Shown here piece after piece: positions 1 through 9,478 of a stretch of 64,000 nt of DNA (position 1 is its first letter; each line of letters opens with the position of its first letter). Location of the stretch: positions 3,720,001 through 3,784,000 of the forward strand of contig NZ_CP159486.1 of NCBI RefSeq assembly GCF_041902845.1, in the 5' to 3' direction. Made by a program: the position numbers and the translations under genes. The notes under the pieces are model-generated. The model did not search any database. It was not told the DNA's origin and saw only the letters and a program-made list of their open reading frames with translations. The DNA comes from Limibacterium fermenti. GTDB taxonomy: Bacteria > Bacteroidota > Bacteroidia > Bacteroidales > Dysgonomonadaceae.

Positions 1-240
1 CACAGGGAAGCTTCCCGAGGACTCCGAAAGTCATTCTGTATACAAAGGGGCCGTTTCGGAGGGCTCAGGATCTTCCTCCTTGCGCAAGGGGGAGCTTCCC
101 GAGGGCTCGGGAAAGGAAACCGTGCACACAGGGACGTCTGCCGAGACCTCCGGAACAGAGTCCATGCACAAGGGGAGACTTCCGGAGAGCTCCGAAAGTT
201 CACCCGTGTACAGGGGGAAAGTTCCCGAGATCCGGAGAAG
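1..240. repeat. 42-bp imperfect tandem repeats, six copies
   Basis: Units begin at 1, 43, 85, 127, 169 and 211; the last is about 30 bases long. Each starts CA(C/A/G), runs into a G-rich block, then a TTCCCGAG-like core and a CTCCGAAAG-like block, and ends near GTGCA or GTGTA. The array is GC-rich and all three plus frames are open across it (stops at 247, 257 and 322). As coding sequence it would give 14-residue repeats. The frame starting at base 2 shows the most conservative changes (V/L/M, then Y/H/R, then K/T/R, then G). It may be the 3' end of a repeat-rich gene that starts outside the window, or a non-coding array. Confidence 0.75.
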
Positions 241-411
241 TTCTTATAAATTCAAATAACCTTTTAGAGCCGTCCTCAATGTTTTTTCTAATACCCATTT
301 CTGAAACAAGGAGGAAAGAAGATTGATCCGCTATTTCCAATATCATTCTAAAGGATAAACTACACACTCCGGGGAAAAGACGAAGGGTGCATAAATCGGC
401 AAAAGCGAATG

Positions 412-1173
412 CTAAAAGCAGAAATCAATTGCGGCGGAAAGCCCTATTCTGCGTATTTTGCGGGATATATCCCCGTTCTCATACCGTTCTTCCCACTGAT
501 TGTAATATTCCATTTTTGATACCGATCCATAAAGCCCATTGGTTTGTATGCTTATTCCGGCAAAAGGCGCAAGCTGATACCGGATAGCTGCCGATAACGC
601 AAAACCTGCCGTAATCCCTTTATGATCCGCCGCTCCTATTTTTTCTCCGGGAAATTGCTCCGGGGATACATATCCGGAAACAATATAGCGGGTTTCCTTC
701 TCTATCCTTGACAATTTATCGTGCAACAACACGACACCGGCATTGGTTACAATCATCCATTTTGAATTTCCTAAAGGCCATCTGGCATAAAAGGCGGGGC
801 CTACTATATGTATCTCTTCTTTAAAAGAAAGCGATTTATATTCATAGACGGGAGAATCGTATGCCTGTTCCGTAAATTCACGGTAAGATTCTTCTTCGTA
901 GTTTGACTTGTAAAAAGCATATTTCACGCCGACGCCATAATTTTTGGTGAAAAACCAGGCTCCATCGAAGCCGGGTGAGAATCCTCTTTTCGTTGCAGGA
1001 AGGAGTAGTTTCTCTGATAAAATAGTGTTTGACGCCCCTAACGCAAAGTCCGGGCCGGCATGAACAGCCAGATAAAATCGCCGGTATTCCGCGCCATTCT
1101 TTACGGATTGTCCGTACATCGGGAAAATAAGAAGCATGCACAAGGCAGCCGTGAGAAGTCGTTCGGTTTTCAT
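412..1173 (-). CDS. outer membrane beta-barrel protein
   Basis: 253 aa. The N-terminus is a signal peptide (basic start, hydrophobic LLTAALCMLLIFP, probable cleavage around the GQ at 21-22). The rest alternates polar and hydrophobic residues with many Tyr and Gly, and the chain ends in Phe, as outer-membrane barrels do. It resembles the small PorT/OmpW-like barrels common in Bacteroidota. No substrate can be assigned. A TAnnTTTG promoter element lies about 60 bases upstream, so it can be transcribed apart from the operon to its right. Its position behind a TonB receptor and a periplasmic protein suggests a shared envelope role, which is inference. Confidence 0.75.
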   Translation of the reverse strand: MKTERLLTAALCMLLIFPMYGQSVKNGAEYRRFYLAVHAGPDFALGASNTILSEKLLLPATKRGFSPGFDGAWFFTKNYGVGVKYAFYKSNYEEESYREFTEQAYDSPVYEYKSLSFKEEIHIVGPAFYARWPLGNSKWMIVTNAGVVLLHDKLSRIEKETRYIVSGYVSPEQFPGEKIGAADHKGITAGFALSAAIRYQLAPFAGISIQTNGLYGSVSKMEYYNQWEERYENGDISRKIRRIGLSAAIDFCF

Positions 1174-1230
1174 CGTTCACGAAATTTTGTAAAACACGTA
1201 ATGAGCAAAAAATCAATCTGAAATTCGGGA

Positions 1231-1238
1231 CAAATATA
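1231..1238 (-). promoter_or_regulatory. -7 promoter element of the barrel gene
   Basis: The minus strand reads TATATTTG, a match to the Bacteroidota -7 consensus TAnnTTTG, 58 bases before the ATG at 1173. Confidence 0.5.
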
Positions 1239-1262
1239 GTCGATTTATTTAAAATATCGTTA

Positions 1263-1910
1263 TCAAATTATATAAGAAAGATACCTCTCTCCCCAATGCG
1301 GAAGTATCGGGTCTTTCGCTTCCCTTGAAAATAATTCCTTCGCTTTATCATGCTGCACCTTTGCAATTCTTTTCGAATGTAGCATTTCAGGCAATTTTTG
1401 CTCGAAGAATGCCAATAAGCAAACAGGTCGCGGGTTATCGGCATCCAGTTCCATTGCTTTTTCAAAAGCCGAAATGGTATTCGTAAAATATATTCGGCCG
1501 TTGTTAGCCGGATCGGACACTATTAAAGCCATATAATAATACCCTTCGAGCGTAACTATTTCGGACATATCTCCGTTTTCGTATTCTTTTAGTAATGCCA
1601 AGTTCTTCTTCGACTCCTCCAGGAGGCGTCCTGAATTTGCGCTTTTAGGATCCAGATAGAAAGACGTGAGGTCGGCATAGATAACATAATAAAGAGACAG
1701 CCAGTCGTCGGGATATAGCCGGTGCACCCTCTCAAAAACCATTCTGCATAGTTGAATATCGTCTTTTTGGGTAAGAGTGTCCATTTGTTCAACGGCCGAT
1801 TTCATCGTCGTTATATACAACGAATCGGCATTCGTTTCGGCCTGAACAGAAAAAAAGAATAATGAGAACGGAACACATAGTAAAACTGTTTTTAAATGCT
1901 TTGATTTCAT
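1263..1910 (-). CDS. periplasmic protein, TPR-like, unknown function
   Basis: 215 aa. A signal peptide (residues 1-24, ending VQAE) is followed by a soluble helical chain. The middle has TPR-like spacing (a segment around FEKAMELDADNPRP) and many Tyr/Leu helices. It starts 12 bases after the end of the TonB receptor, so it is probably co-transcribed and may bind or process what that receptor imports. No enzymatic motif is visible and I do not recognise a named family. Confidence 0.65.
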   Translation of the reverse strand: MKSKHLKTVLLCVPFSLFFFSVQAETNADSLYITTMKSAVEQMDTLTQKDDIQLCRMVFERVHRLYPDDWLSLYYVIYADLTSFYLDPKSANSGRLLEESKKNLALLKEYENGDMSEIVTLEGYYYMALIVSDPANNGRIYFTNTISAFEKAMELDADNPRPVCLLAFFEQKLPEMLHSKRIAKVQHDKAKELFSREAKDPILPHWGERYLSYII

Positions 1911-1922
1911 ATTATTTTCATT

Positions 1923-4067
1923 TTAAAAATTAGAGACATCGTAGGCGATATTCTTTCCGAGAGTAATAAAAACTCCGATATAAAACGATTGGTTTTGCTG
2001 AAGTTTAACCGGCCTCTCGATATATTGCCCTTTCGTATTTTTTGCATATTCATAATTAAAGATATTCTCCCGGTTAAATATATTGGACCAGGAAGCATAA
2101 ATAATTACATTCTTGTGTGCAAGAAAAGTATAACTTAAATCCAACGAATTGTAAACAGGAGCGGTTGAATTCATATATCCCGGTTTATCGGGATGATGAT
2201 ACGGTCGTCCGCTTGCCGTACGGTTAGTCAGGCCAATGACGCTTTTCATATCAAAGTTCGAATACTTAAGCGTAAAAGAAACATTATGCCTGGTCGCGTA
2301 ATTGGGCCTCACCTTTTCCGGAAAACCGTCCAGGCTCCTTTTGGTATCATTATAAGAATAAGCGATCATATAATTCCAGTGCTTCATAAATTCGTAATCG
2401 TTAAAAAACACATCTATTCCTCTGCTGTACCCACTACCGTCCGAAACATATCCGCCATTCCGGATATGCGCAAGATCCGAATACTGTTTGTGATAAAACT
2501 CCACTCTGTATATCTTGCTGTTTTCCTGATAGTAAATACAGAATAAAGATTGGAGGCTCTTCTCTTGATCCAGTTTAGGATTGTCCCTCAAAAAATCATT
2601 AGATGCACTCTGTTGATACCTGCCGAGTACACCGGAAAAATGGATTTTATTCCACTGATAACCTAAGGCGATTCTTGGCAAGAAAGCGAACGATTTATTC
2701 ATTCCGGCATATTCCGCACGCGACGAGATATTTAAGAACAAACCACGCGTCAGATTCAAATCATTAGATATAAATACCCCATGAATATTATTGCTATAGC
2801 CTGTTTGGGAGGATTGATGATAATCGTATTGCAAGTCCTTATCTTTGACCAGACTTTCCGCTCCGGCGTCAAATTTATACCTATTACTGAATCGCTTACC
2901 CGCTTTTACCTTTACATGCCATTCCTGCTCTTTATCTCCCGCTTTATCCCCCACGAGTTGTAAGTTACGGATATTTCTGTTATTGAGGGAGTATGCAATA
3001 CCCGCAAACCAATTAAATCCATTCTCCTGTTTTTTTCGAAAGGTGGCGTTCAAATAGGCATTATCTTCATCCAAATCAAAATCGCGAAGATGAGAATCCG
3101 GCAAGTCGGATTGAATTAAATTCAATCCGGTCTTGTCATACGCAAAATACGTTTTGAGATAGGTGTCCTTACCGAGTTCGAAACGAAGTTGATTCTGTGC
3201 TCCAAACTTGCGGTAAGGCTCCTTCCAATTCTTTTTAACTGAGGGATAGAACAGTGTATTATATAAAGACAAATCGGTATAATCCACATTGAAAGAGGCC
3301 GATCCTTTCTTCCATGCTTTGGTCCCTCCACTGCCGATACTCACATTCATAATCTCAACGCCGAACTTTGAAATGTCGCTGACATTTTTTGTTTCCAACG
3401 GCAATACCGCCGACAAACTCTGCGAATATTCCGAAGAATATCCGCCCGTTGAGAAATGAATGCCTTCGAAGAGGAAAGGAGAATACCGTCCCCATGAACT
3501 AAAGTTACCGGAACTGAACGTATAAGGGCTTAAGACATGCATATCGTCGATATACGTTTGCGTCTCGCGGGAAGAGCCTCCTCTGACAATCAACCGTCCG
3601 TCAACACCTGAAGCTTGCGTGCCCGGCAACAGCGAAACCGCCTTGTATAAATCTCCCTCCGAGCCGGCGGTTGTAACCAAATCCACCGCATTTTTATTTT
3701 CCAACGTAGAAGAACTCATTATACTGTAACTACCCACCGTAATGACTATATCATTTAAGATCGTCTCATCGGAATGCAATACAATGGTAATATCCTCAAA
3801 AGAATCTGGAAGTCCGGTTTTCAGAAAAGTTTGGTAACCGATTGAAGAAGCTATCAATGTAATCGAATCTTTCGCCGCAATGCTGAGGCGAAAGCTACCG
3901 TCCACTCCTGTAACAGCACCCTTCAGCGTTTCTTTTACATATACATTTACAAAGGAGAGGGGATTTCCCGCCTCATCCTTTACCGACCCTGCAATATGCG
4001 TCATTGTTTGCGAAAAGACAATGCAGTAGCATACGCTCAGCCCTACCATAAGAGCCAATCGCTTCAT
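1923..4067 (-). CDS. TonB-dependent receptor with carboxypeptidase-regulatory-like N-domain
   Basis: 714 aa. After a signal peptide (about 1-20) comes a CarboxypepD_reg-like beta-sandwich (about 25-105: GSVKDEAGNPLSFVNVYVKE, then GVDGSFRL). A plug domain follows (about 115-230: LVTTAGSEGDLYKAVSLLPG, GRLIVRGGSS). The rest is a long Tyr- and Asn-rich barrel. At 714 aa it is shorter than SusC-type receptors (about 1000 aa), and no SusD partner is present, so a small nutrient or peptide substrate is more likely than a glycan. It lies between a regulator gene and a periplasmic protein gene in one minus-strand run. Confidence 0.85.
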   Translation of the reverse strand: MKRLALMVGLSVCYCIVFSQTMTHIAGSVKDEAGNPLSFVNVYVKETLKGAVTGVDGSFRLSIAAKDSITLIASSIGYQTFLKTGLPDSFEDITIVLHSDETILNDIVITVGSYSIMSSSTLENKNAVDLVTTAGSEGDLYKAVSLLPGTQASGVDGRLIVRGGSSRETQTYIDDMHVLSPYTFSSGNFSSWGRYSPFLFEGIHFSTGGYSSEYSQSLSAVLPLETKNVSDISKFGVEIMNVSIGSGGTKAWKKGSASFNVDYTDLSLYNTLFYPSVKKNWKEPYRKFGAQNQLRFELGKDTYLKTYFAYDKTGLNLIQSDLPDSHLRDFDLDEDNAYLNATFRKKQENGFNWFAGIAYSLNNRNIRNLQLVGDKAGDKEQEWHVKVKAGKRFSNRYKFDAGAESLVKDKDLQYDYHQSSQTGYSNNIHGVFISNDLNLTRGLFLNISSRAEYAGMNKSFAFLPRIALGYQWNKIHFSGVLGRYQQSASNDFLRDNPKLDQEKSLQSLFCIYYQENSKIYRVEFYHKQYSDLAHIRNGGYVSDGSGYSRGIDVFFNDYEFMKHWNYMIAYSYNDTKRSLDGFPEKVRPNYATRHNVSFTLKYSNFDMKSVIGLTNRTASGRPYHHPDKPGYMNSTAPVYNSLDLSYTFLAHKNVIIYASWSNIFNRENIFNYEYAKNTKGQYIERPVKLQQNQSFYIGVFITLGKNIAYDVSNF

Positions 4068-4092
4068 AATAAATTAAATATAAATTACGGAT

Positions 4093-4395
4093 TTAATCCT
4101 TCGATCCGGACAGATTAAGATATCCTTTTAGCGCCTCCACATATCTTTCAAACGCGCTCACACCTTTCGGCGTGATTTTACAAACGGTACGGGTCCGTTT
4201 ACCGGCAAATCCTTTCTCGACTTGAATATAGCCGGCCTCGTTCAATTTATCGATTTGGACGCTGAGATTCCCCGACGTGGCGTTTGTTTTCTCTTTAAAG
4301 TAATTAAAATCGGCTTCCTCTACCGATATAAGAATAGAAATGATCGCCAACCGGAGCTCGGAATGGAGCAGTGGATCGAGCGTTTCAAACATCAT
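4093..4395 (-). CDS. small winged-helix transcriptional regulator
   Basis: 100 aa, one winged-helix domain of the HTH_27/MarR-like kind. Residues 15-75 form the helix-turn-helix (ADFNYFKEKTNATSGNLSVQ is the recognition region). The wing has GFAGKRTRTVCKITPKG, typical of this family. There is no ligand domain. Its start overlaps the stop of the upstream membrane-protein gene by four bases (ATGA), which implies translational coupling. In this arrangement the membrane protein may control the regulator; that is inference. Confidence 0.8.
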   Translation of the reverse strand: MMFETLDPLLHSELRLAIISILISVEEADFNYFKEKTNATSGNLSVQIDKLNEAGYIQVEKGFAGKRTRTVCKITPKGVSAFERYVEALKGYLNLSGSKD

Positions 4396-4973
4396 TGTTT
4401 TCTCCCTTTATAATAAAGTATATGACCGGGAATCACCATCGTTACCAGAAAAATGGCAGCAAAAATCAATATCGAATCTACTCCTTTCACAAAAAGGCAT
4501 AATGTAGACAATAGGATGCCTCCCAATCCTGCAAAAACAATGGGCTTAAAGCGAATTACCAGTCCCGTAATAACAACGCCGGTTCCCATCAGTAAGACGA
4601 TAATAAACAAAATAGGAAGGGGCCAATAGAAAAATATCGCCACAGAGGAAACAATAACCCCTGATATGCCGAAAGCCAGCCAGATATATCCGATAACCTT
4701 ATCGATATAGGTTTTCACGCCTTTCACTTGTTTCCGATTCCAGAGAAAAGTGACGGGCGCTCCGATTATCAGAATTAAGAACCAAAGATAATTCCACCGG
4801 GGGTCGCCCGTAGCCGAAAATAAATACCAAACGATTAAGGACACACAAATAGTTGTATATCCCCATATCAAAAAAGGAGCTCCATTACCCTTTTCTAATT
4901 TCTGCTGTGTATTGCGGATCATGCGGGAAATTAATTCCAGGCTTTCCTTTTCATTCAAATTTTTTTCTTCCAT
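4392..4973 (-). CDS. integral membrane protein, unknown function
   Basis: 193 aa. A charged N-terminus (about 35 residues with LNEKESLELISRMIRNTQQK) is followed by about five hydrophobic segments (around 38-55, 64-78, 93-113, 118-140 and 150-185). It overlaps the winged-helix regulator gene by four bases. Two-gene units of a winged-helix regulator and a small polytopic protein with this kind of N-terminal helix recur in Bacteroidota, but their function is not known to me. Confidence 0.7.
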   Translation of the reverse strand: MEEKNLNEKESLELISRMIRNTQQKLEKGNGAPFLIWGYTTICVSLIVWYLFSATGDPRWNYLWFLILIIGAPVTFLWNRKQVKGVKTYIDKVIGYIWLAFGISGVIVSSVAIFFYWPLPILFIIVLLMGTGVVITGLVIRFKPIVFAGLGGILLSTLCLFVKGVDSILIFAAIFLVTMVIPGHILYYKGRKQ

Positions 4974-5023
4974 TTCAGTAAAAATAAATTGTTGTTATTT
5001 CAGTTTACAAATGCATTCGGATG

Positions 5024-5031
5024 CAAATATA
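5024..5031 (-). promoter_or_regulatory. -7 promoter element of the 4973-1263 operon
   Basis: The minus strand reads TATATTTG, 51 bases before the ATG at 4973. An inverted repeat TGCAT-TCGG-ATGCA lies just downstream in the leader. Confidence 0.5.
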
Positions 5032-5107
5032 AATCAGTTTAGATTATAAACCAAATAATCTGCAATAAAATTCCAACATTTAACATTATAAAGAAGGAAG
5101 TCTGTGA

Positions 5108-5575
5108 TTATGGATTATTTTTAATGATAGGAATTTCTCGTTTCACACTCTGGCTCAATGAAATCATTGTTTCAGTAGCCACTACTCCGGGAATTTCCTG
5201 TATTTTATTGTTCAAAAGATCCATCAGATGTTCGTTATCTCTGGCATATAACTTAATAAGGAGCGTATAAGGGCCGGTGGTAAAATGGCACTCCGTCACT
5301 TCCGGTATTTTTTCAAACTCGGGTATGACATTCTTATACATGGATCCTTTTTCGAGTTTCACCCCGATATAGGCGCTGGATGCATAGCCTAATATTTTAG
5401 GATTCACATGATAACCCGATCCGGTAATGACGCCGTTCTCGATCATTCGTTGTACACGTTGATGAATAGCCGCACGCGAAACACCGCATTGCTCGGCTAC
5501 ATCCCTGAAAGGAATTCTGGCATTTTGCGAAATAATTTCAAGAATTTGTTTGTCTAATTTATCTATTTTCTCCAT
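5108..5575 (-). CDS. Lrp/AsnC family transcriptional regulator
   Basis: 155 aa, the usual length of the family. Residues 4-50 are the AsnC-type HTH (DKLDKQILEIISQNARIPFR, then VSRAAIHQRVQRM). Residues 68-145 form the RAM/AsnC ligand domain (YIGVKLEKGS, VTECHFTTGPYTLLIKLYAR). These proteins form octamers and sense amino acids. The gene is monocistronic here, with a -7 element 30 bases before its start. The effector cannot be read from the sequence. Confidence 0.9.
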   Translation of the reverse strand: MEKIDKLDKQILEIISQNARIPFRDVAEQCGVSRAAIHQRVQRMIENGVITGSGYHVNPKILGYASSAYIGVKLEKGSMYKNVIPEFEKIPEVTECHFTTGPYTLLIKLYARDNEHLMDLLNNKIQEIPGVVATETMISLSQSVKREIPIIKNNP

Positions 5576-5604
5576 ATGGAAATCATTTTTATGAAAATAA
5601 CGCC

Positions 5605-5612
5605 CAAAAGTA
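5605..5612 (-). promoter_or_regulatory. -7 promoter element of the Lrp-type gene
   Basis: The minus strand reads TACTTTTG (TAnnTTTG), 30 bases before the ATG at 5575. Confidence 0.5.
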
Positions 5613-5697
5613 ATAAATTTATGCGATATACTGACAATTTGAAAAAGAAATTTCGTATTATTTCACGTTTATCGTCACTCTTGCAAAAAAAAGATAG

Positions 5698-6342
5698 TTA
5701 TTCTCCTTTTATAATAGGAAGATGCCAACGAAACTTTACGGCTAATATCCGGATTAAAATAACCACTCCGGCAGTAATGATTTCATTCGCAATAAGCGGA
5801 ATAGGGAGCATTTGCAAGACAACGAACACGATCCCCCCGATGACACAAGCAAGGGCATAGATTTCTTTTCTGAAAATCAGGGGAATTTCATTAATCAATA
5901 CATCGCGAAGCATCCCTCCCACCGCACCTGTTATCACTCCCATAATGACGCCGACCCACGGATCGAACCCTAACAGGACTGTTTTTTCAACACCTACTAC
6001 CACAAAAAGCCCCAATCCAATACTGTCGAAAATAAAAAAGGTGTTGTTCAAGCGCACTAACTGCTTATGGAAAATGATGACAAAAATAAACGCCAGAAAC
6101 GTGGCCCACAAATACACGGGATTTTCCATCCAGAAAGGCACGACATCGATAAACAAGTCGCGCAGCGTCCCTCCTCCTATCGCCGTGACAAATCCCACGA
6201 CAAAAGCGCCGAACCAATCGAAATGTTTGGCCGAAGCCAATCGTATTCCACTGATTGCAAAGGCAAAAGTTCCTAAAAACTCAATGATGCTGAAAAATTG
6301 TATATTGCTGAAAAAAACAATGAATGAATCGAACTCTAACAC
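5698..6342 (-). CDS. TRIC-type (UPF0126) membrane channel/transporter
   Basis: 214 aa with two similar halves of three membrane segments plus a seventh, the layout of the TRIC/UPF0126 family. The repeated signature GFVTAIGGGTLRDLFI (about 51-66) and GVITGAVGGMLRDVLI (about 134-149) is diagnostic. Bacterial members have been described as cation channels or as glycine transporters. It lies 22 bases behind mnmA on the same strand and is probably read from the mnmA promoter. No functional link with tRNA thiolation is known to me. Confidence 0.85.
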   Translation of the reverse strand: MLEFDSFIVFFSNIQFFSIIEFLGTFAFAISGIRLASAKHFDWFGAFVVGFVTAIGGGTLRDLFIDVVPFWMENPVYLWATFLAFIFVIIFHKQLVRLNNTFFIFDSIGLGLFVVVGVEKTVLLGFDPWVGVIMGVITGAVGGMLRDVLINEIPLIFRKEIYALACVIGGIVFVVLQMLPIPLIANEIITAGVVILIRILAVKFRWHLPIIKGE

Positions 6343-6364
6343 GGACGAATATTCTCTTCGGTGA

Positions 6365-7429
6365 TTAAATAATCATTCCACTCCCCAAACACAGATGCCG
6401 GTCGCTATCGTACACCACGCCGAACTGCCCGGCGGCAATTCCCTGCACGGGCGCTTCGGAACGGATCGTATACAAGTCGCCGACCTTTGTTATTTTGCCG
6501 GAAGTGAATTCGGGGGTGTGGCGTATCTTAAAGGCGATATCCTTTTCGTCGTCAAAATCGCCCCATACATCGCGCGTAATAAACGAAAAACCCTGCAAAC
6601 GGATCACATCGCCATATTGAAATTCAGTATCGTATCCTTTCGAGACATAGACAATATTCCGATCGACATCTTTTTTAATCACAAACCAGGGCCCTCCGCT
6701 CAGACCAAGTCCCTTGCGTTGCCCGATGGTATGGAACCAATATCCCTGATGCTTGCCGATAATATTTCCGGTCTCGAACTCGACGATAAGGCCTTCTTTT
6801 CGTCCCAGATACCGCTCGATAAAATCATTATAGTTAATCTTTCCGAGAAAACAAATCCCCTGGCTGTCCTTTCGTTGCGCCGAAGGCAGTTTTTGCCGGG
6901 CGGCGATATCCCGGACTTCCGATTTCAGCAGATCCCCTATGGGAAACATCAGTTTGGACACCTGCATATAATTGATTTGCCCCAGGAAATACGTTTGATC
7001 TTTTACGTGATCTTTAGCCGTAGAAAGCCACCGCAAGCCATCGATGTCGGTGGTTGTGGCATAATGTCCGGTAGCAATACGATCGAACGAATGCCCCCAC
7101 TTCTCCTCAAAAACACCGAACTTGATGAGTTTATTGCACATCATGTCGGGATTCGGAGTCAATCCGCGTTTGACGGATTCGATGGTATAATGGACCACCC
7201 GCTCCCAATATTCCTCCTGAAGCGATACCACTTCGAAACGGCATCCATACTTTTTTGCGATGAACGAAACAATTTCAATATCTTCTTCCGAAGGACAATC
7301 GATGTATCCATCCTTGTCCTCCATACCGATTTTTATATAGTAAATAACCGGATCGTAGCCCATCTCCTTCAATCGATAAACAACGACAGAGCTGTCTACT
7401 CCTCCTGATACCAACGCGGCGATTTCCAT
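6365..7429 (-). CDS. mnmA: tRNA-specific 2-thiouridylase MnmA
   Basis: 354 aa. It thiolates U34 of tRNA-Lys, -Glu and -Gln in the cytoplasm, using ATP and a sulfur relay. The PP-loop SGGVDSS is at 8-14. The two catalytic cysteines are C98 (TPNPDMMCNK) and C193 (GICFLG). The central tRNA-binding domain and C-terminal beta-barrel follow (HTIGQRKGLGLSGG, VQGIAAGQFGVVYD). Length and motif order are normal. The start places the PP-loop at the usual distance from the N-terminus. It heads a short operon with the TRIC-type gene. Confidence 0.95.
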   Translation of the reverse strand: MEIAALVSGGVDSSVVVYRLKEMGYDPVIYYIKIGMEDKDGYIDCPSEEDIEIVSFIAKKYGCRFEVVSLQEEYWERVVHYTIESVKRGLTPNPDMMCNKLIKFGVFEEKWGHSFDRIATGHYATTTDIDGLRWLSTAKDHVKDQTYFLGQINYMQVSKLMFPIGDLLKSEVRDIAARQKLPSAQRKDSQGICFLGKINYNDFIERYLGRKEGLIVEFETGNIIGKHQGYWFHTIGQRKGLGLSGGPWFVIKKDVDRNIVYVSKGYDTEFQYGDVIRLQGFSFITRDVWGDFDDEKDIAFKIRHTPEFTSGKITKVGDLYTIRSEAPVQGIAAGQFGVVYDSDRHLCLGSGMII

Positions 7430-7451
7430 TTTTTTTGTCGAATTTTCCGCA

Positions 7452-7459
7452 CAAAGGTA
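7452..7459 (-). promoter_or_regulatory. -7 promoter element of mnmA
   Basis: The minus strand reads TACCTTTG, 23 bases before the mnmA ATG. It lies in the 309-base divergent region between mnmA and recJ, which otherwise holds no gene that I can support. Confidence 0.55.
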
Positions 7460-7582
7460 CGAATAAGAATCGGAACAATAAAAAGCGTATCCTTTGCCGG
7501 GATATTGCCCGAACCGACACTCCGATAAAGTAAAAAAAACAATTATTTATCGCACAAATATCCAAAAACAATAAAATAGTAG

Positions 7583-7590
7583 TATCTTTA
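7583..7590 (+). promoter_or_regulatory. possible -7 element of recJ-recQ
   Basis: Plus strand TATCTTTA, one base off TAnnTTTG, 149 bases before the recJ ATG. It would give a leader of about 140 bases, in which I see no clear regulator structure. Confidence 0.3.
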
Positions 7591-7738
7591 CGTTCAATTT
7601 TCAATGATAAATTTTGGCGCGGTAATGGCTGCCTAAAACAGGCAATGCGGCTATCGTCATGGCGATTAAGCTGATAAGTTGCTTTTTGTTTCCGGAATAC
7701 GATTCCGGCCTTCGAGAGAAAGAAAATAAAACAACATA

Positions 7739-9460
7739 ATGACTTATAAATGGAATTATTTAACCCTATCACCCGATAAAAAAAATACTCAAAATGAATT
7801 AGCAGAAGAATTAAATATACATCCGGTATTCGCCAAGCTTTTAATAAATAGAGGCATAAAGACTAAAGAGGAGGCCGAAAAGTTTCTACATCCGCGTTTG
7901 GAAGACTTGCACGATCCTTTCCTGATGCCCGATATGGAAAAAGCTATCAAGCGAATAGAGACGGCTTTAGGCAATAAAGAGCGGATTCTTATCTACGGGG
8001 ATTATGATGTCGATGGGACGACCGCCGTATCGTTGGTGTATAAATTCTTACGCAAAATAACGAGTAATATCGATTACTATATTCCGGACAGGTATGACGA
8101 GGGATACGGAATCTCTTTTCGAGGGATAGATTATGCCCTGAGCACGGGCGTGAAGCTCATTATCTCGCTCGACTGCGGTATTAAAGCGATAAGCAAGGTG
8201 GCTTATGCGAAAGAAAAAGGAATCGACTTCATCATTTGCGACCATCACATGCCCGACGACGAATTACCCGATGCGGTGGCGGTCGTCGATGCCAAACGCA
8301 CCGATTCTATTTATCCCTACAGTGAATTATCGGGCTGCGGGGTGGGGTTTAAACTCGTTCAGGCTTTTTCGCAACGCAACGGGTTCCCTTTCGAGGATAT
8401 CGAACCGTTATTAGATTTGGTAGCCGTAAGCATCGCTTCGGATATCGTTCCGCTCACCGGCGAAAACCGGGTGATGATTTCTTTCGGCCTGAAGCAGTTA
8501 AACGGCAATCCGAGTTTCGGATTAAGGGGAATCATTGAAATTTGCGGGTTAGCGCGCAAAAACATCACCGTGAATGATATTGTCTTTAAAATCGGGCCGC
8601 GCATAAACGCCTCCGGACGCATGATGAATGGCAAAGAGGCTGTCGACCTCATGTTGGCAACCGACATGGATGCGGCACGAGAGAAGAGCAAAAATATCGA
8701 CAAGTATAACGAAGATCGCCGCGAGCTGGATAAGAAGATTACCGAGGAGGCAATCGACTATATCGAACACCACCTCGATATTGAAAATTTGAGAAGCATC
8801 ATCTTATATAATGAGAACTGGCATAAAGGGATCATCGGGATTGTCGCTTCGAGGCTTACCGAAAAATATTACCGCCCGACCATCGTACTGACCAAATCGA
8901 ACGACATGATGATTTCAGGCTCGGCGCGTTCCGCTTCGGGATTCGATGTCTATAAGGCCATCGATGCCTGCAAAGATATTCTTGAAAACTTTGGCGGCCA
9001 CATGTATGCCGCAGGGCTTACGCTACGCGAAGAGAATCTGCCCGAATTTACCCGGCGCTTCAACTCGCTCTCTTTTGACGGTATTGAGTCGCGCATGATG
9101 ACTCCGCAAATAACGGTGGATGCCGAGATTCCCCTTTCGCAAATCACCCACGAGTTCGTACAGGAGTTGGCGCTTTTCAGTCCTTTCGGCCCGGAAAATG
9201 AAAATCCCCTCTTTATGACGAAAGGGGTACGGGATTCGGGCGGCAGTAAACTCGTCGGCAAAGGTTTGCGGCATATCAAACTAGAAATTGTCGATGACAG
9301 CATTTCGGCCCCGGTTCAAGCCATAGCCTTCTCTAAGCACTCCTATTTTCAACGAATTAAAGAAGGCCAACCGATTGATATTTGTTATACAATCGAAGAG
9401 AATACTCATGGTTCGAGATCATTTATACAGCTTTTGATTAAAGATATACGCGATAGATAA
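7739..9460 (+). CDS. recJ: single-stranded-DNA-specific exonuclease RecJ
   Basis: 573 aa, normal for the family. This 5'-3' ssDNA exonuclease acts in recombination and mismatch repair. DHH-superfamily motifs are in order: GDYDVDGTTA at 87-96 (metal ligands), SLDCG at 143-147, CDHH at 167-170, and GPRINASGRM near 296-305. The C-terminal DHHA1 domain (GIIGIVASRLTEKYYRP, SARSASGFD, GGHMYAAGL) and the OB-like end follow. Its stop lies 18 bases before recQ, so the two recombination genes form one unit. Confidence 0.96.
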   Translation: MTYKWNYLTLSPDKKNTQNELAEELNIHPVFAKLLINRGIKTKEEAEKFLHPRLEDLHDPFLMPDMEKAIKRIETALGNKERILIYGDYDVDGTTAVSLVYKFLRKITSNIDYYIPDRYDEGYGISFRGIDYALSTGVKLIISLDCGIKAISKVAYAKEKGIDFIICDHHMPDDELPDAVAVVDAKRTDSIYPYSELSGCGVGFKLVQAFSQRNGFPFEDIEPLLDLVAVSIASDIVPLTGENRVMISFGLKQLNGNPSFGLRGIIEICGLARKNITVNDIVFKIGPRINASGRMMNGKEAVDLMLATDMDAAREKSKNIDKYNEDRRELDKKITEEAIDYIEHHLDIENLRSIILYNENWHKGIIGIVASRLTEKYYRPTIVLTKSNDMMISGSARSASGFDVYKAIDACKDILENFGGHMYAAGLTLREENLPEFTRRFNSLSFDGIESRMMTPQITVDAEIPLSQITHEFVQELALFSPFGPENENPLFMTKGVRDSGGSKLVGKGLRHIKLEIVDDSISAPVQAIAFSKHSYFQRIKEGQPIDICYTIEENTHGSRSFIQLLIKDIRDR

Positions 9461-9478
9461 TCGATAAAAGGAGCGTGT

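Noticed and set aside
6395..7408. 337-codon plus-strand frame opposite mnmA
   Set aside because: It is exactly antisense to mnmA, whose motifs are complete. The translated sequence has no family resemblance.
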